Notes: generated by a model from the letters alone, not told the origin. A stretch of 64,000 nucleotides of DNA from Cadophora sp. MPI-SDFR-AT-0126 (GCA_020747065.1 JAGMVK010000004.1:1240001-1304000); one strand, 5' to 3'. Counted from the first letter of the stretch, positions 12,801-24,973 are shown. Numbers and translations are program-made.

Positions 12801-15102
12801 CGCAGACAAGCTTGCCTTTGTATACAATCGCGATGTGGTCAGCGAGAACATCGGCCTGCAAAAATGTCAGATTTTCTTTATGACATACCACAAAAAGCTC
12901 TTACCTCGTCCAAAAAGTGAGTAGTTACGAGAACAGTGCGACGTGAATGCCCGTTCTGAATGATGTTCCAGATGTTTCTTCGTGACAGAGGGTCCTACAG
13001 CATATCAGCACTCGGATACAATGCGCGAGGAGAGGAGAGGAAGTTATCTTACAAGACCACTAGATGCTTCATCAATACAGCAAACCTTGGAACCGCCAAC
13101 GAAGGCAATGGCCAACTGTAATTTCCTCATTTGACCACCACTGAGTGTTTTGGCTTTAGCAGGACCCTTCTCCAAGAGGTCACACTCTGCGAGAACATCA
13201 CTATCATCCTCGTTTGGATTATTGTAGGCAGCAACTTTGAGCTGTCTCCAAATTCGGATGTGTTCATCAACAGTGAGATTGTCCCAGAAGACCTATCCAA
13301 GTTAGCAAGCGGACCTGCGACATCGATAGGAGCCAAACATTAGACTGCGGGCAGATCCCAAAGACCAGTCCAGATTGATTGAGCTCCAGCCTAGAACCAA
13401 CATCCATACTCGTCATTCCAGCGACGCACTTCAGCGTCGTTGTCTTACCGCCACCATTGGGGCCCAAGAGGAAGGTCACCGAACCGGTCTTCACTTCCAG
13501 GTTCAAGTTATCCACTGCGAGTAACGGAGCACCCTTTCTCATGAATGGCCAGTACCACGGCCTTTTTCCGTTGTAAGTCTTTGAAAGACTAGTGACTCGT
13601 AGAGCGACGTTGTCATTGGCATCGATAAGATCGTACTTTCTCTTGACACCCCATAGCTTGCGCTCGACTCCATAGGCAGCTGCAGAGTAGAAGATGATCT
13701 GCAGAATAAAGAAGATGACATACAGGTAGCCGTCGAGACGCTGAACTTTGCCAAGGGCTTTGGTCGAGTACACGCCCGGGCTGAGTGAAAACGAGCGGAG
13801 CTGATACTCACGCAGCGCGACGTCCGAAATGAACGTTGCCCAGGCACAAGGTGGAAACACCAATGACAATGCCAGCACTTGGGGGAACTCGACATCTGAA
13901 GTAAGTGTAGCTGCCAGCGTGACAAGTGCTAGCGCAAACACGAGTGTCGAAGTGTAGAGTCCGGCAAGTTGAGCTTTGCTGAAGAACGAAGCGAGAAAAT
14001 GCGACGAGGCAATGATGGAAGCTCCAGCGAGCAGAGTGATGAAGAGGAACAGGATGTCGGAGGTATGTTTAAATAGGACTTGAGTAAGGATAATTGAACA
14101 TGCCAAGAAGCCTGGGAAGTATATGGCGAAGAAAGAGAGCATGGTGGACAGTAGCCTGGGCATGACGGTAATGTTTTGCGCAGCCATCAATTCTGACATG
14201 GATGATTCTCGTTCCGTCGCAACGAAGGTGCTTAGATCTAGATCAGGAAGTTAGGATGATTCATGATCTGAGACGGGAGGAAGTTGCAACAGGAGTGGAA
14301 CAGATTCGATTGGAAAAGGGGCAAACTTACGATAGACGACTCCGATGAGGATCAGAATAAAGATGGGAGCAACAAATATATTGACAACGGATAGCCAATA
14401 CGGCCCATTTGTCTCGGGAGTTGTTGCCGCCTCGTTATTGTCGGCTCCGAAATAGCCACTGAAAGGCTGGGTCGATGGTCTCTGAGCCGTTGAGAAATTT
14501 CCAATTTGGGCATCCATTGCCCATTGTAAAGGGAAAATGCGTGTAGGCAAGAGCGTATCGTCCTTTCGATAATCTCCATATTCGTAAATTTCAGCGACGT
14601 GGCGATCGACCGCGATACTGTAATCCACGTTCGTCTCGTTGAGGGCGGTGAAAATAACGGCTGCAAAACAGTCGCTGGAACCAGAGGTACTCTGCTTGCA
14701 GACATCGAAAAGAGCATTTGGGTCGTCAAACACCATTGAATCGACATCTTCCAGTCCAGGCTCACGCAGGACGCCGGCGATGATTGGGTCGAGAGTATCG
14801 TTGGAAAGGCCATTCTTGACAAAGACCAGTTTTCGCAAAGGAGAGGCATGGATAGCATCTGCTAAGCTTCGAACCGGATGCAAGACCTTCGAAATGCCAT
14901 AATTACTTGACGACGAACTCGACGTCTCATTGAGATGGATCAAAAAGCTGAAGATGAGGGTGACTGCCAGAGGAAACAAAAACGCTCTGACGAATGTTAC
15001 GATTGGTGCTTTGTAGAATATCAGCAGATTCTTGTGCGTCAGGGTGATAGTTTGAAGGTATATTCGACGCCATTTAGGCCGCTGCGCAGGAAAAGAAGAC
15101 AT
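9834..15102 (-). CDS. ABCA-subfamily full-size ABC transporter
   Basis: Six exons: 15102-14331, 14237-13339, 13292-13053, 12994-12905, 12855-10485, 10417-9834. They join in frame to 1651 residues, a normal size for a fungal ABCA protein, a likely lipid transporter of internal membranes. Order is TMD1-NBD1-TMD2-NBD2. An N-terminal membrane span is followed by a large extracytosolic loop and the family-typical VATERESSMSELM segment. NBD1 has Walker A GPNGGGKTTT near residue 516, signature LSGGQ, Walker B CCIDEASSGLD and the switch-His segment TTHFLDEADVLADH. NBD2 has Walker A GGNGAGKTT near 1345, signature LSGGT, Walker B LLLDEPSTGQD and TTHSMEEAEALA. All five introns are GT-AG, 46-93 nt. NBD1 departs from consensus: the Walker A Ala is Gly, and the Walker B ExP position is Ala. 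The upstream neighbour is a GST gene on the other strand, divergent over 1.8 kb. The substrate is unknown. The family call is secure. Confidence 0.95.
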
Positions 15103-16892
15103 TTTGCTCTGAAAGACAATCGGATCGGAGAGGAATCGCCCACAATCTTCAACGTCGCCCGAGGTTCAACTGGGAGCCATCAGCTTTGTAGCAATCGAGG
15201 AAAGACGAAAGATTATAAAGATGCAATCCAAGATGAAACAAATGGATGTAGATACAAATGTAGAATACGGAGCGGCGCACAAGATCGTGAAGCCCCGTAT
15301 CAAGACTAGTCTTTAGCAATCGAACAGGCAGATACAATGGTACCCTGCAGATGATTCTCCAAAGGAATGTGTCGTATCATGGTTCAAAATTCTGGATCTA
15401 TGTGGGGTAGTATTTTGTGAATGCACCGGCCAGTAAAATTGGGAACAAGAGTAATAGTTGCGGAGAATGCGCCTGTCCGTTGGTCGATGAGGCTGTGTTT
15501 TGCGTCGAATTGACGAAGGATTCGAAAATGCCCCAATTATTGGTCTATGCTGGCAGGTTTCGATACGAGTAACTAGCGTCAAGGCGCATCATATGTTGCA
15601 GCTGCAATACCTTTAGAACCGTCGACTAAGGCTGATTAGGATGACATTGAGGTCGTATATTTCCTAATGTGGCAACCATCTCGGTTGGTCCAGAAGTTCG
15701 AAGGCTCGCCGCAAACTAGGGGGGTCGTTGTCTGGACGACATATTGTCAACGCGTGGACTACCAGGCACCCATTTCAAGATTGTAGAAAAGGCTTGAAAA
15801 AGCTTAATCGAACATCGGCATTTGAAGTTGCAGCTGCAACGATCAGTGACGTGTACCTGACGAGAAAGCGGTCGCGAAGTGAAGTTCGAATTGGGTGCAA
15901 GCTAGCAAAATTGGCTTCTCACTGTTATATGAAGATCCCTGGAATCTCGCCGCAGCAACGGCACAGCGCCTGCACTGCCCCTGACTAAAGGAGATCAACA
16001 GTGATTAGGCTATCCAGTCCAGTTTACGAAACAAACAGATCAATGATTCCCTCAATGTTCATGATACATGATTCATGCAATTTGCGATGGTACGAACTTC
16101 CCGCTCTGGCAAATTGATTGACTGACCACCTTGAGGCATCCATCTTGAATGCACTCCGGGCCGATCACTTGTTCGCCGTCTCTTCGCTCGTAACAACAAT
16201 CAAACACTCCCTATTACTCTAGCACATCCGCTGGAAACTTTGCAGTCAAGAATATGAAATCGAAGTGCATGGTTCGGAACTGCTAGAGACCTTTTTGTAG
16301 AGACTTTTCGGAATCGGTTGGTAGCAGAGAGAGACTTCCTTTGTCCCAATCGACTCCAATTTGGAGCAAGATAAGGGACTCGATTCAAACTGAATAGAAG
16401 AAAGACAAGCTAATAATCACCAGGAAAGAGATAACAGTAGCTCAAATGTACACGCTGAATCGCTAGATTATTAGGTGTATGAAGGGCCCCATCTCTCCCC
16501 AAGCAGGCTGGAAGCGAGCCATTCAGATGCTTTCGGGGCGGGCCGCAATAACAAATCAGGTGTAACCATCCGAATCATCCTCCTCGCACCCTGCAGCCAC
16601 AACCCACGCAAGATGAGGGGTTCACCACACTCAGCCAACGAGAACCAGAGCGCCAGATCTAGAAACGCCTTGGAGAAGACGCGTACTTTATCTAATGGTC
16701 CAGGCTGAGACCAGTCCTGCACAATTACGTACCCTTATCTCAGCATCTTGTCTCACAGCCTAAAGTCCAGCCCCTCGCTGTCATGACATGGTGTATTTCC
16801 TGGAAGATTGTGTTTGTAAATTTTCCACTCGTGAACAATTTCCGAGAACAGAGTTTAATAATAGAAGCCCAGCTTTGGTGCAGAACTCTATC
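15103..16892. other. Intergenic region between divergent ABCA and GST genes
   Basis: 1.8 kb with no supported gene. It must contain the promoters of both flanking genes, which are transcribed away from each other. The short open frames do not resemble proteins and cannot be extended by splicing. Confidence 0.7.
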
Positions 16893-17552
16893 ATGCTGAC
16901 GCTCATAAGCGCGACCCCTTCCCCTTACGCGCGCAAGAACCGCATTGCCCTTCTTGAGAAAGACATCCCTTTCGAAGTCAGGACCGAAATTCCGTGGCAT
17001 AGCACAACCGAAACGCCAAAGTACAACCCACTTGAAAAACTTCCCATCCTTATCTTCGACGATGGCCAGCCCCCCATCTACGAGTCCTGGTATATCCAGG
17101 AATACATCGTGCAGAAGTACAGAGATCAGGGACCAGCGTTGATGCCGGACGGGCTAGATGACCAGTTGCTGGTGAGACAGATCCAGATTCTTGCGGACGG
17201 AGCTTGCGATGCACTCGGGCTGGTGTTCTTCGAGCTGGCGAGGGGAGAATTGAAGAGTGCGGAGTGGCTGGACAGGCAGATGCGGAAAGTGAACGGAGTT
17301 TTGGTTGCCATGGACGGGCGCGTGAAGAAGACTGGCGAGGGGAAATTCTTGGTGTGTAATGAGTTCTCGGTGGCGGATATCGCGCTTGGTTCTATGCTTG
17401 GAATGATGAGCATGATTGAGAAGAAGTTTGGAATTGTGCAATTTCTGGAGAAGTACCCCGATTTGAAGACTTATTGGGAGTTTTTGGAGGAGCGTCAAAG
17501 TTTCAAAGATACCCAGCCGGAAATGTTCGAGCTCACGGAAAAGGTTGCGTGA
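16893..17552 (+). CDS. Glutathione S-transferase-like protein
   Basis: Single exon, 219 residues. The start chosen is the ATG at 16893; the frame opens 35 codons earlier but the extra residues do not fit the fold, and the thioredoxin-like domain begins directly at MLTLISATPSPYARK. The N-terminal domain (about 1-85) shows the SPYARK glutathione-site region, the cis-Pro segment EKLPILI and the ES pair of YESWYIQ. The all-alpha C-terminal domain follows, with FSVADIALG, the usual N-capping-box region of GSTs. The expected role is glutathione conjugation or thiol chemistry in the cytosol; the substrate cannot be told. It is convergent with the neurochondrin gene, with only 78 bp between stop codons, so 3' UTRs probably overlap. 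Confidence 0.9.
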   Translation: MLTLISATPSPYARKNRIALLEKDIPFEVRTEIPWHSTTETPKYNPLEKLPILIFDDGQPPIYESWYIQEYIVQKYRDQGPALMPDGLDDQLLVRQIQILADGACDALGLVFFELARGELKSAEWLDRQMRKVNGVLVAMDGRVKKTGEGKFLVCNEFSVADIALGSMLGMMSMIEKKFGIVQFLEKYPDLKTYWEFLEERQSFKDTQPEMFELTEKVA

Positions 17553-17630
17553 AGGCAGGTGGCGGCGAGAAGCAGTTATGGACACCGGCGTTCCTTTACA
17601 TCACCTGTACACAACAGTACATACTTTCGC

Positions 17631-19683
17631 TCATCGTAGATTCTCAAGATCGAGAGAAACATCGTCTAACAATCCGATAAATTCGCTGGCCTCACCCTCG
17701 TCATCCATGTTCTTGACAACAGCTTTCAACTGCTTGACAAGGCCAGAGAGAGCTGGCAAGCTTGTGATGTAGCGTTTCGTCATGCCCCCTGAAGACTTGG
17801 AGAGAAGTGCTGTTGAGAGTTGCAACAAGGCAATATGAAACTCTGTAACAACAGGTGGAGCTGTTGGCGAAGGGAGTTTGATTGATGTGGTTGTTGTGAC
17901 GATGGCCATCCAATCCTCGCGTGGGAAAGACGTCGCTTCATGATCTATGATGGCAAGCAAGACCCGGACAATTTGAAGCCCTCGACTGGCTTCGATGGAA
18001 GCATTGTGGACAGTAGGCTGCTCTGTCGTGGACTTGATAATCGACCTGAGGTCTTCTACGATCACTTGCCATCCTTCTTGACTCAGAAATCCATCGATTC
18101 CTTCCTCAGTAATCATGATACCTTCCAAGGCAAGTAAAATTGGATAGCGGAAGTCGAGTGTGTTTTGCGAGCTCGATTTGTATAGTTCTATGAACATATC
18201 CATGAGACCGGCTGTTTCGTTTCGAAGATTCTCGTTCTCATCCTCACGAATCCAGATTGCCAGTGCTCTGATACCAGCTAAGATCAGCGGATCCGCGTTG
18301 ACGTTATCTTTCATCGACTCCCAGGTCAGAGTGAGTCTAGTGCCCTCGGATGTCGCCGCTGTTCCAGTTCGAGCTGACGGGTGCAGGCCAGAAGCGCCAG
18401 CAATGGAAGCATCCCATCTATCGCGAAGATACTCAATGTTGAGAGACATAGTCTCCGCAATATCTTTCCGGAGCTTCAAGAGCAAATCAGGGGTCATGCT
18501 GAATGCCGAGGCACTTTCATCGTCAAGACTTCGGACCAGGTACCCAATGAAGCTTGAAATGATATCAAAAGCGGCAGCCAGTCGCTGAGAAATTGCTGGA
18601 TACTCTCCACTGTTTAACTTCGCAAGCAGAGATGGGAATGAAGACCGGATATCGATGAGTAGGAGATTGATCAGCAAGTAGGAGAACGGCTTGCTGTCGG
18701 AGTCGACAGTAGCATCATCCTTGAACAATAAAGAGGGGCATGTAACGGGGTAAACCTGTAAAAGTGCTGCTGCGAGTTGGGTATATGCTGCTCTTCCAGC
18801 TGCTGTAGGTTTACTTGCGACAAGTTTCCGCAACATCAGGATTAATGATGCCAACCACCTGGGGTTTGGGGGTATAGCCTGAGATCATTAGTACTGGAGG
18901 CTACATCGGAGCGGCAAGGGATTACTCACTTCTGGTTCGAGCTTGGGCAACGTGTTCCCAACAAAAGCGATGAAAGTTACCGCATCAGTTCCCTTGAAGT
19001 TAACGATCAGTGCCGGAATCACTTGATTGATGCTTTTTCTGACAGCTTCGACTTCTCCTGTGACAGTGGATGCATTTATCCAACTGAAACTGAAGATGTC
19101 AAGCACGAGAGGGTGCTGATTGGAAATCTCGATCAAAGGAGACAGATCTTGCACTGATAGGATCTCTAAAGCACCTTCAGGTTGGCTGACAATGGTCAAA
19201 ATGGTTTGCAGAATGAGCTTCGTGGTCTCTGGGGGGCTAAGACTGGTAAGCCGGCGTCTTGAAACTTATGTTGAAGACATACCTTTGAATCAGTGCTTCT
19301 ATGAGAGGAGCTATCCTCCCGGTCAGTATTTTCTCTCTTCGAGATTCCTCTGGTAATAGGATTGAGAACGTGTGAAGAACAGCTACTGCCAGGTCAACCA
19401 TATCTTTCGAGTCCGACTTGCTAACTTTCTCATTTTGGTGGGCTCGAAGAAGCCGGTCCAAGAACTTTGTAGACAATGCATCCCATAGAACTCGAAGTTT
19501 TGGTGGATCATCGATAAGTTGTCCATTGTCTAGAATGGTTTTGAGTAGAGCGAGACCAACGAATCTGGAGGTATCGTCCTTGGCCTTGAGAAGCCCTTGC
19601 AATTTCTCAAAAGTTGCGACAGAATCATTGAGAACCTCCTCTCTCTGGTTGATACTCGTCATTTTAGAGGAAGATTCAGGCAT
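17631..19683 (-). CDS. Neurochondrin-family protein
   Basis: Three exons: 19683-19283, 19236-18930, 18878-17631, joined to 651 residues. The first intron uses the acceptor CTTAG at 19237; the nearer CAG breaks the frame. The N-terminal region (LLKAKDDTSRFVGLALLK) and the long alpha-helical, Leu-rich repeat architecture match fungal members of the neurochondrin family, an armadillo-like fold. Animal neurochondrin acts in neurite outgrowth and binds signalling and Rab proteins; the fungal role is not established. No membrane span or signal peptide is visible. An ATG 7 codons further in is an alternative start. The gene shares a 250-bp divergent promoter with the CLC gene and is convergent with the GST gene. 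Confidence 0.88.
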
Positions 19684-19803
19684 GCTGAAACTTGATCTTT
19701 ACAAGAATGTTGATGGTGAAGTCTTTAAATTTCGAATGAAGATTCGATTTGATTCTTAACTGAACTTGGTCGAGCCTGAGATGATGCCTAAAAGTCAAGG
19801 ACA

Positions 19804-19817
19804 CATGCGGCCGCATG
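19804..19817. promoter_or_regulatory. 14-bp perfect palindrome in a divergent promoter
   Basis: CATGCGGCCGCATG lies in the 250 bp between the start codons of the neurochondrin and CLC genes. It contains facing CGG/CCG triplets of the kind bound by Zn2Cys6 dimers, though with no spacer between them. Its role as a regulatory site is inference. Confidence 0.35.
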
Positions 19818-19933
19818 CATCATTGCTGCCGAGCCCAGACCCAGCTCAGCCTCAGCCTTGGGCTACTTGCTTCACATCATCTCCCACAGCTCTCAAGACA
19901 GCTCAACGGATCTCCATCTTCAAATGTATAAAT

Positions 19934-22846
19934 ATGGCCAGCTCATCTGCGGGCTACTTCCCGCCAACAGAGCAAGCAAGCTCGTCGTCTTCCAGTCGGA
20001 GTCCTCCCAATCCTACCGCCGTCGAAGATGATAGTGACAATGACGATCCAGTCGCAAGCTATTCCAGAGATCGAACACTGCTTTCCGAAGATCCTCTTGA
20101 TCAAGATGGCGAAGATATAGTATCATTCAAGCGCAAACCGAAACAAACGACGGGCTCGAGGTTGCTCTCAGCGTTCTCCGTCAGCGGACCCAATTCACGA
20201 CAGCCTACTCCTTCCCCTAGAACAGGAACTCCACTCGGATTGAATGCAATGGGAAGGAGTAGGGATGAATCGGAGAACACTAGTGCAAAAGATGGGGGGC
20301 CATTGGATTGGTATGCTGAGGGTCCAGGGCGCAGAGTCGGCTACGAGGATATGACGGCAATTGACTGGATCTTCGAGTACACGAAAGAGAGGCAACGTCT
20401 GCGAATACTTTACTCAAGTGCTAATGGCTTGGTTGGTTATGCGCGGCAGTTTCTGGATGCCAGTCAAGTCTGGGTTATTCTGATTCTGACGGGTCTGGCA
20501 ACTGGAAGTTTTGCTGCTGCGATTGATATCATTACCGACTGGTTGGCTGACTTGAAAACGGGATATTGCTCTGCAGGAGTGGATGGAGGACATTTCTACC
20601 TGAACAAATACTTCTGCTGCTATGGCTACGATGGTTTCGCGCAGTGTAGGGACTGGGTCCCATGGAGTCTTGCGCTTCATACAACTTCGTCTGGTGGGAG
20701 ATGGTTCATAGAATACTTCTTTTTCATAGCATTTTCGGTGGGTTTATTGATTCCTTTCCAATGTGACCAACTGACTTGTGCATAGGTGTGTTTCGCTATA
20801 ACGGCAAGCTTGCTGGTTAAAGAGTACGCTTTGTATGCAAAACATAGTGGTATTCCGGAGATCAAGACTGTCCTGGGAGGATTCGTAATACGTAGATTCA
20901 TGGGTACTTGGACATTGGTTATCAAGTCTCTAGGACTTGTGAGTTACTCATGGCCAACATTTTTCACCCGCATTCTAATATTTCCAGTGCCTAGCAGTAG
21001 CATCTGGCATGTGGCTGGGCAAGGAAGGTCCGCTTGTCCATGTCGCATGCTGTTGTGCTAACCTATTCATGAAATTATTCGGAAATATTGATGGGAATGA
21101 AGGTCAGTTACAAGCTGCCTCGCTGTCCTTAACAGTGCTAACCTGATGCAGCACGAAAACGTGAAGTCCTATCAGCTGCTGCAGCAGCCGGAATATCCGT
21201 TGCATTTGGATCCCCGATTGGTGGTGTCCTGTTCAGTCTCGAAGTAAGCCTTCGTGCGACGCTACTTCAGCATAATCTGACAACTGGCAGCAACTATCTT
21301 ACTACTTCCCTGATAAGACGATGTGGCAGAGCTTTGTCTGTGCCATGACGGCGGCTGTGACGCTACAAGCGTTCGATCCATTTCGAAGCGGAAAGCTTGT
21401 CTTGTATCAAGTAACATACAGTACTGGCTGGCATGGATTCGAGATGATTCCTTTCGCTTTACTTGGCATTTTCGGGGTATGTCCTGCACTGATGTTATGA
21501 GAAATGATTAGTTGCTGACGTCTTTGAAGGGTGTCTATGGGGGTTTGTTCATCAAAATGAACATGAAAGTTGCCCAGTGGAAGAAGAGAGCAACTTGGCT
21601 ACCTGGGCCAACCACTCAAGTTGTGCTTGTGGCGCTTCTGACGGCGCTGATCAACTATCCTAACTTCTACATGCGGGCTCAGTCGTCTGAACTAGTGTAT
21701 TCACTCTTTGCAGAGTGTTCGAAGGTAGTGGATGACCAATTCGGTCTGTGCAAGACAGGATCTGCGACTGTGGGCACCATATTCCTCCTGATTTTCGCAG
21801 CCATTCTTGGATTCTTCCTGGCTTCGATAACCTTTGGACTTCAGATACCTGCTGGCATCATTCTGCCCTCTATGGCAGTTGGCGCTCTTTTTGGAAGAGC
21901 AGTTGGGATTATCATGGAAATCTGGGTGCACAATCACCCAAATTTCTTTCCGTTCAGTTCTTGTGAACCAGATATGGCATGTGTGACACCCGGGACATAT
22001 GCAATCATCGGAGCTGCAGCTGCCCTGGGAGGTGTTACTCGTATGACAGTCTCCATCGTAGTCATAATGTTCGAGCTCACAGGTGCTCTAACATATGTTC
22101 TACCTATCATGATTGCTGTCATGGCCAGCAAGTGGGTTGGGGATGCTTTTGGAAAGAAGGGTATCTACGAAAGCTGGATACATTTCAACGAATATCCGTA
22201 CCTTGACAACAGCGAAGAAACAGTCATCCCGGATATTCCTGTTAGTCAGATTATGACTCGCATTGAAGATCTCGTCGTTTTGACGGCAACTGGGCACACA
22301 ATCCAATCACTCTCAGAGGTCCTTGCCATACATCCGTACCGCGGTTTCCCCGTCATATCGGATCCAAGGGACGCAATCCTTCTCGGGTATATTTCCCGTG
22401 CCGAACTCGAATACAACTTACGATCCTCAACCAAACACCCAAGGTCTCTTCCTCCCGAAACCGAAGCATTTTTTTCGCACCAACCACTCGCAGATCCTCG
22501 AACAACGCTGGATTTGAGACCATGGATGGATCAAACACCACTCACTCTTCCCGCTCGATCAAACCTCCTCCTTACTGCCAATTACTTCCAGAAGCTTGGC
22601 CTGCGATATATACTATTCAGCGACCGCGGGGTCCTTCAAGGGCTTTTGACAAAGAAAGATGTTTGGTATGTGCTGAATGGAGCAGAAGAAACGAGAAGGA
22701 CAATGGGTGCTGATGGAGTATCTGAGAATACCGGTCTTACAAGGGAAGGTCGAGAAGGAGAAGAGAGGGGGTTACTGGGGAGAGATGGCGACAGTGTAGA
22801 TAACATGCCCCTAAGTCCAGGGGAGCATGATACGCCTATATTATGA
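19934..22846 (+). CDS. CLC-family chloride channel/transporter with CBS pair
   Basis: Six exons: 19934-20737, 20786-20938, 20988-21102, 21152-21243, 21291-21476, 21530-22846, giving 888 residues. The start is the ATG of MASSSAGYF; the frame opens earlier but that stretch reads as promoter. A Ser/Asp-rich cytosolic N-terminus of about 200 residues precedes the CLC membrane domain. The anion-site motifs are HSGIPE (288-293), GKEGP with the gating glutamate E332, and the GIYE tyrosine near 663. A CBS pair follows (about 686-750 and 800-865). The proton-pathway glutamate of CLC exchangers, the second E of LFSLEE, is Gln389 here (LFSLEQ), and no alternative splice site restores Glu. It probably moves Cl- across an endomembrane or the plasma membrane; channel versus exchanger mode is open. 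It is not the canonical Gef1 sequence type as far as I can judge. Confidence 0.94.
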
Positions 22847-23665
22847 TACCATGTATGAAATGAAAATTTTGTTTACAGTAGCCCTAAGTGGCCTCTTGCT
22901 TGAAGAATGAGTCCTTGAGTGTTCGCGCTTTGTCGTTGATTGTTCTCTTTGTGATTCATTTGCAACAATCGGTTGTTTTGTTTTCGGCAATAAAGAGAAC
23001 TTCGTGGCATGGGTGGGATCTCAAAATGTTCGTCTTTCATAGAGTGGTGTATTCATTGTTTTTTTTTTTTGGTTCTTAGCCACCACTTCGATAGATAGAT
23101 GGTGGTGCTTTCTTATGCTGTTTGAAAGGTCATTGTCGCGAATTTGTTTGTTGACATTGTTAAGAGGGCAATCTCAAATTTCTGATCTACGCAGAACAGT
23201 TGGTAATTCTAGCGAATCCTGTTCCTGACCTTGTACAGCACTCATCAAAGTGTTTGTTTCTCTGGCATATATATAATAACTTCAGAATCATTCGGCTGCG
23301 TTTTGATTGCCAAGTTGGTCAGAACTGCTTCTGGGAAGTTTCCTATGATACCGAATCTATTCTTTCAGTGAAGGTAAACAGAAGGGATTCGCAATTTCAT
23401 TCAATTTCTCAAGCCGACCTGCCAGCGAGGCTCGCGTATCTCCTCAGCGACAATACTAATCGCAACGCTTCCGCCATCGGCCATCCCTTCTCCTCCTGGA
23501 GCTTTCCTCGTCGTCGAGGAGCAGCCGCTCGTCACGAGCATCCACAAATACTTACCAACTGGTCTCGTTGCTGGCAACTGTGACCTCTTCATTCAAACAT
23601 CGTCCATCTCCAGCACACCTTTCGATCTACCAATTACGACATCGACATCCTAGCTTTCGCGCATA
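22847..23665. other. Intergenic, 3' UTR of CLC and promoter of next gene
   Basis: About 820 bp without a supported gene. It contains a 12-nt T run at 23059-23070. The pyrimidine-rich stretch 23440-23660 just before the next ATG looks like a fungal promoter or leader. Confidence 0.6.
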
Positions 23666-24973
23666 ATGCCTTACAGCACCTTTCATGAGCTTGCTGCTCC
23701 GAGCGCACCCAGCTCTCGTTACCGCACCATTTACCCACAATTGTCTGCGCGCTATCAACCCGCTCTCAGCATGCAGGGACGAGATATCTTTGGCTATCGA
23801 ATCCACACAGTACTGTTCCCCGATGCCACTACTCATGGAGTACCATTCCATATTGCGTCAGCTCTTGCTAGCTGGAACATCCCTCCGAAAAGCTGGATCC
23901 ACTACTACAACGGAACTTATGCCTGGCCTGTTGGACTGGCAATACCAGATTCTCGAGTCTCGCAATTGGAACAGTCGGTCGCTCCCATGACAGCACCCCT
24001 ATCGCAGTTCAGCTCGATCATGGCCACGGGTCCGTGGCATTCTCCAAACAATCATTCTTCATGTGTGTCCAATGGCATACAACAAATTCGAAGAGCCGCG
24101 ATTAGTCACTCGTCGCTCCGCGATCAGTATGACATTAGCTCGCCAGCCGAACCGATTGACTCTCAGGACACCTGCCTTCCGGGCTTGGACGGTTCCAGCA
24201 AAGATAGCAACTCCCATGCAAGCCTCGAATCCTCTGAAGAAGACCTGTGCCCTTCTCCCGGCTTTGATGACCCCATGTCTCTGGAAGAGAAGCTGACCGA
24301 CCTTCGTGCCATCGTCCATTACATTGTTCCCGCTGGCGGACTGGATCCCAATGCCAACTACGGACCAGTCTTCGAACGCCTGAAGTGTACCCCTAGTGAC
24401 GTCGACGAGGGAGTTGAACACTTCGTCCGTGATGCCGAAGCTCTGGACCCTGACTTCAAGAACAAGCTCACCGAGTTCAGCAACGACGGACCTGGTGTCT
24501 TCCAGGGCGCGTCCCCGACCGATGATTGGCGCAGGAAGGAGATGTACATGTGGGAATATATCCAATATCAGGGAGAGTGGACTAAGCTCAGTGATATTGG
24601 GAAGCGTACACGAGAACTAAACGCCGGGCAGCAGCAACAGGAGCCGCAAACTGTCTATACCAACCACATCCAGCCACACCCTGCCCAGCTGGAGGATGAG
24701 ATGGAATACCAGACCCAGTATCGACATGCCGAGGCCGACGACGACTATACCGACGACTTCGATGGCGACTTTGATGACGACTTTTCGGTGGTGGGAACGT
24801 CGAAGTCATGGGCCTCCAGTAAGCTAAGCCCGAAGTGGCAGAAGGGTACTGGCACAATTCGTCGTAGATCATCGTCTTCTAGCAAGGATAAGAGAGAGAC
24901 GAAGCAGCAGAAGATGGATCGAGGATCAAAGGAGGATGAGCAGCGGCGATCTTGCTTTGACCTCTCATGGTAG
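23666..24973 (+). CDS. Uncharacterised protein with acidic and basic C-terminal tracts
   Basis: Single open exon of 435 residues; I do not recognise a named family. The N-terminal half is Ser/Pro/Tyr-rich and looks disordered. Residues about 210-330 form the most structured part, with SLEEKLTDLRAIVHYI and DDWRRKEMYMWEYIQ suggesting helices. A poly-Gln patch (AGQQQQEP) is followed by a strongly acidic stretch (DDDYTDDFDGDFDDDF), then a Ser/Arg/Lys-rich basic tail ending CFDLSW. There is no signal peptide or membrane span, so a cytosolic or nuclear protein is likely (inference). The length and steady codon use over 1.3 kb support a real gene. Confidence 0.75.
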   Translation: MPYSTFHELAAPSAPSSRYRTIYPQLSARYQPALSMQGRDIFGYRIHTVLFPDATTHGVPFHIASALASWNIPPKSWIHYYNGTYAWPVGLAIPDSRVSQLEQSVAPMTAPLSQFSSIMATGPWHSPNNHSSCVSNGIQQIRRAAISHSSLRDQYDISSPAEPIDSQDTCLPGLDGSSKDSNSHASLESSEEDLCPSPGFDDPMSLEEKLTDLRAIVHYIVPAGGLDPNANYGPVFERLKCTPSDVDEGVEHFVRDAEALDPDFKNKLTEFSNDGPGVFQGASPTDDWRRKEMYMWEYIQYQGEWTKLSDIGKRTRELNAGQQQQEPQTVYTNHIQPHPAQLEDEMEYQTQYRHAEADDDYTDDFDGDFDDDFSVVGTSKSWASSKLSPKWQKGTGTIRRRSSSSSKDKRETKQQKMDRGSKEDEQRRSCFDLSW

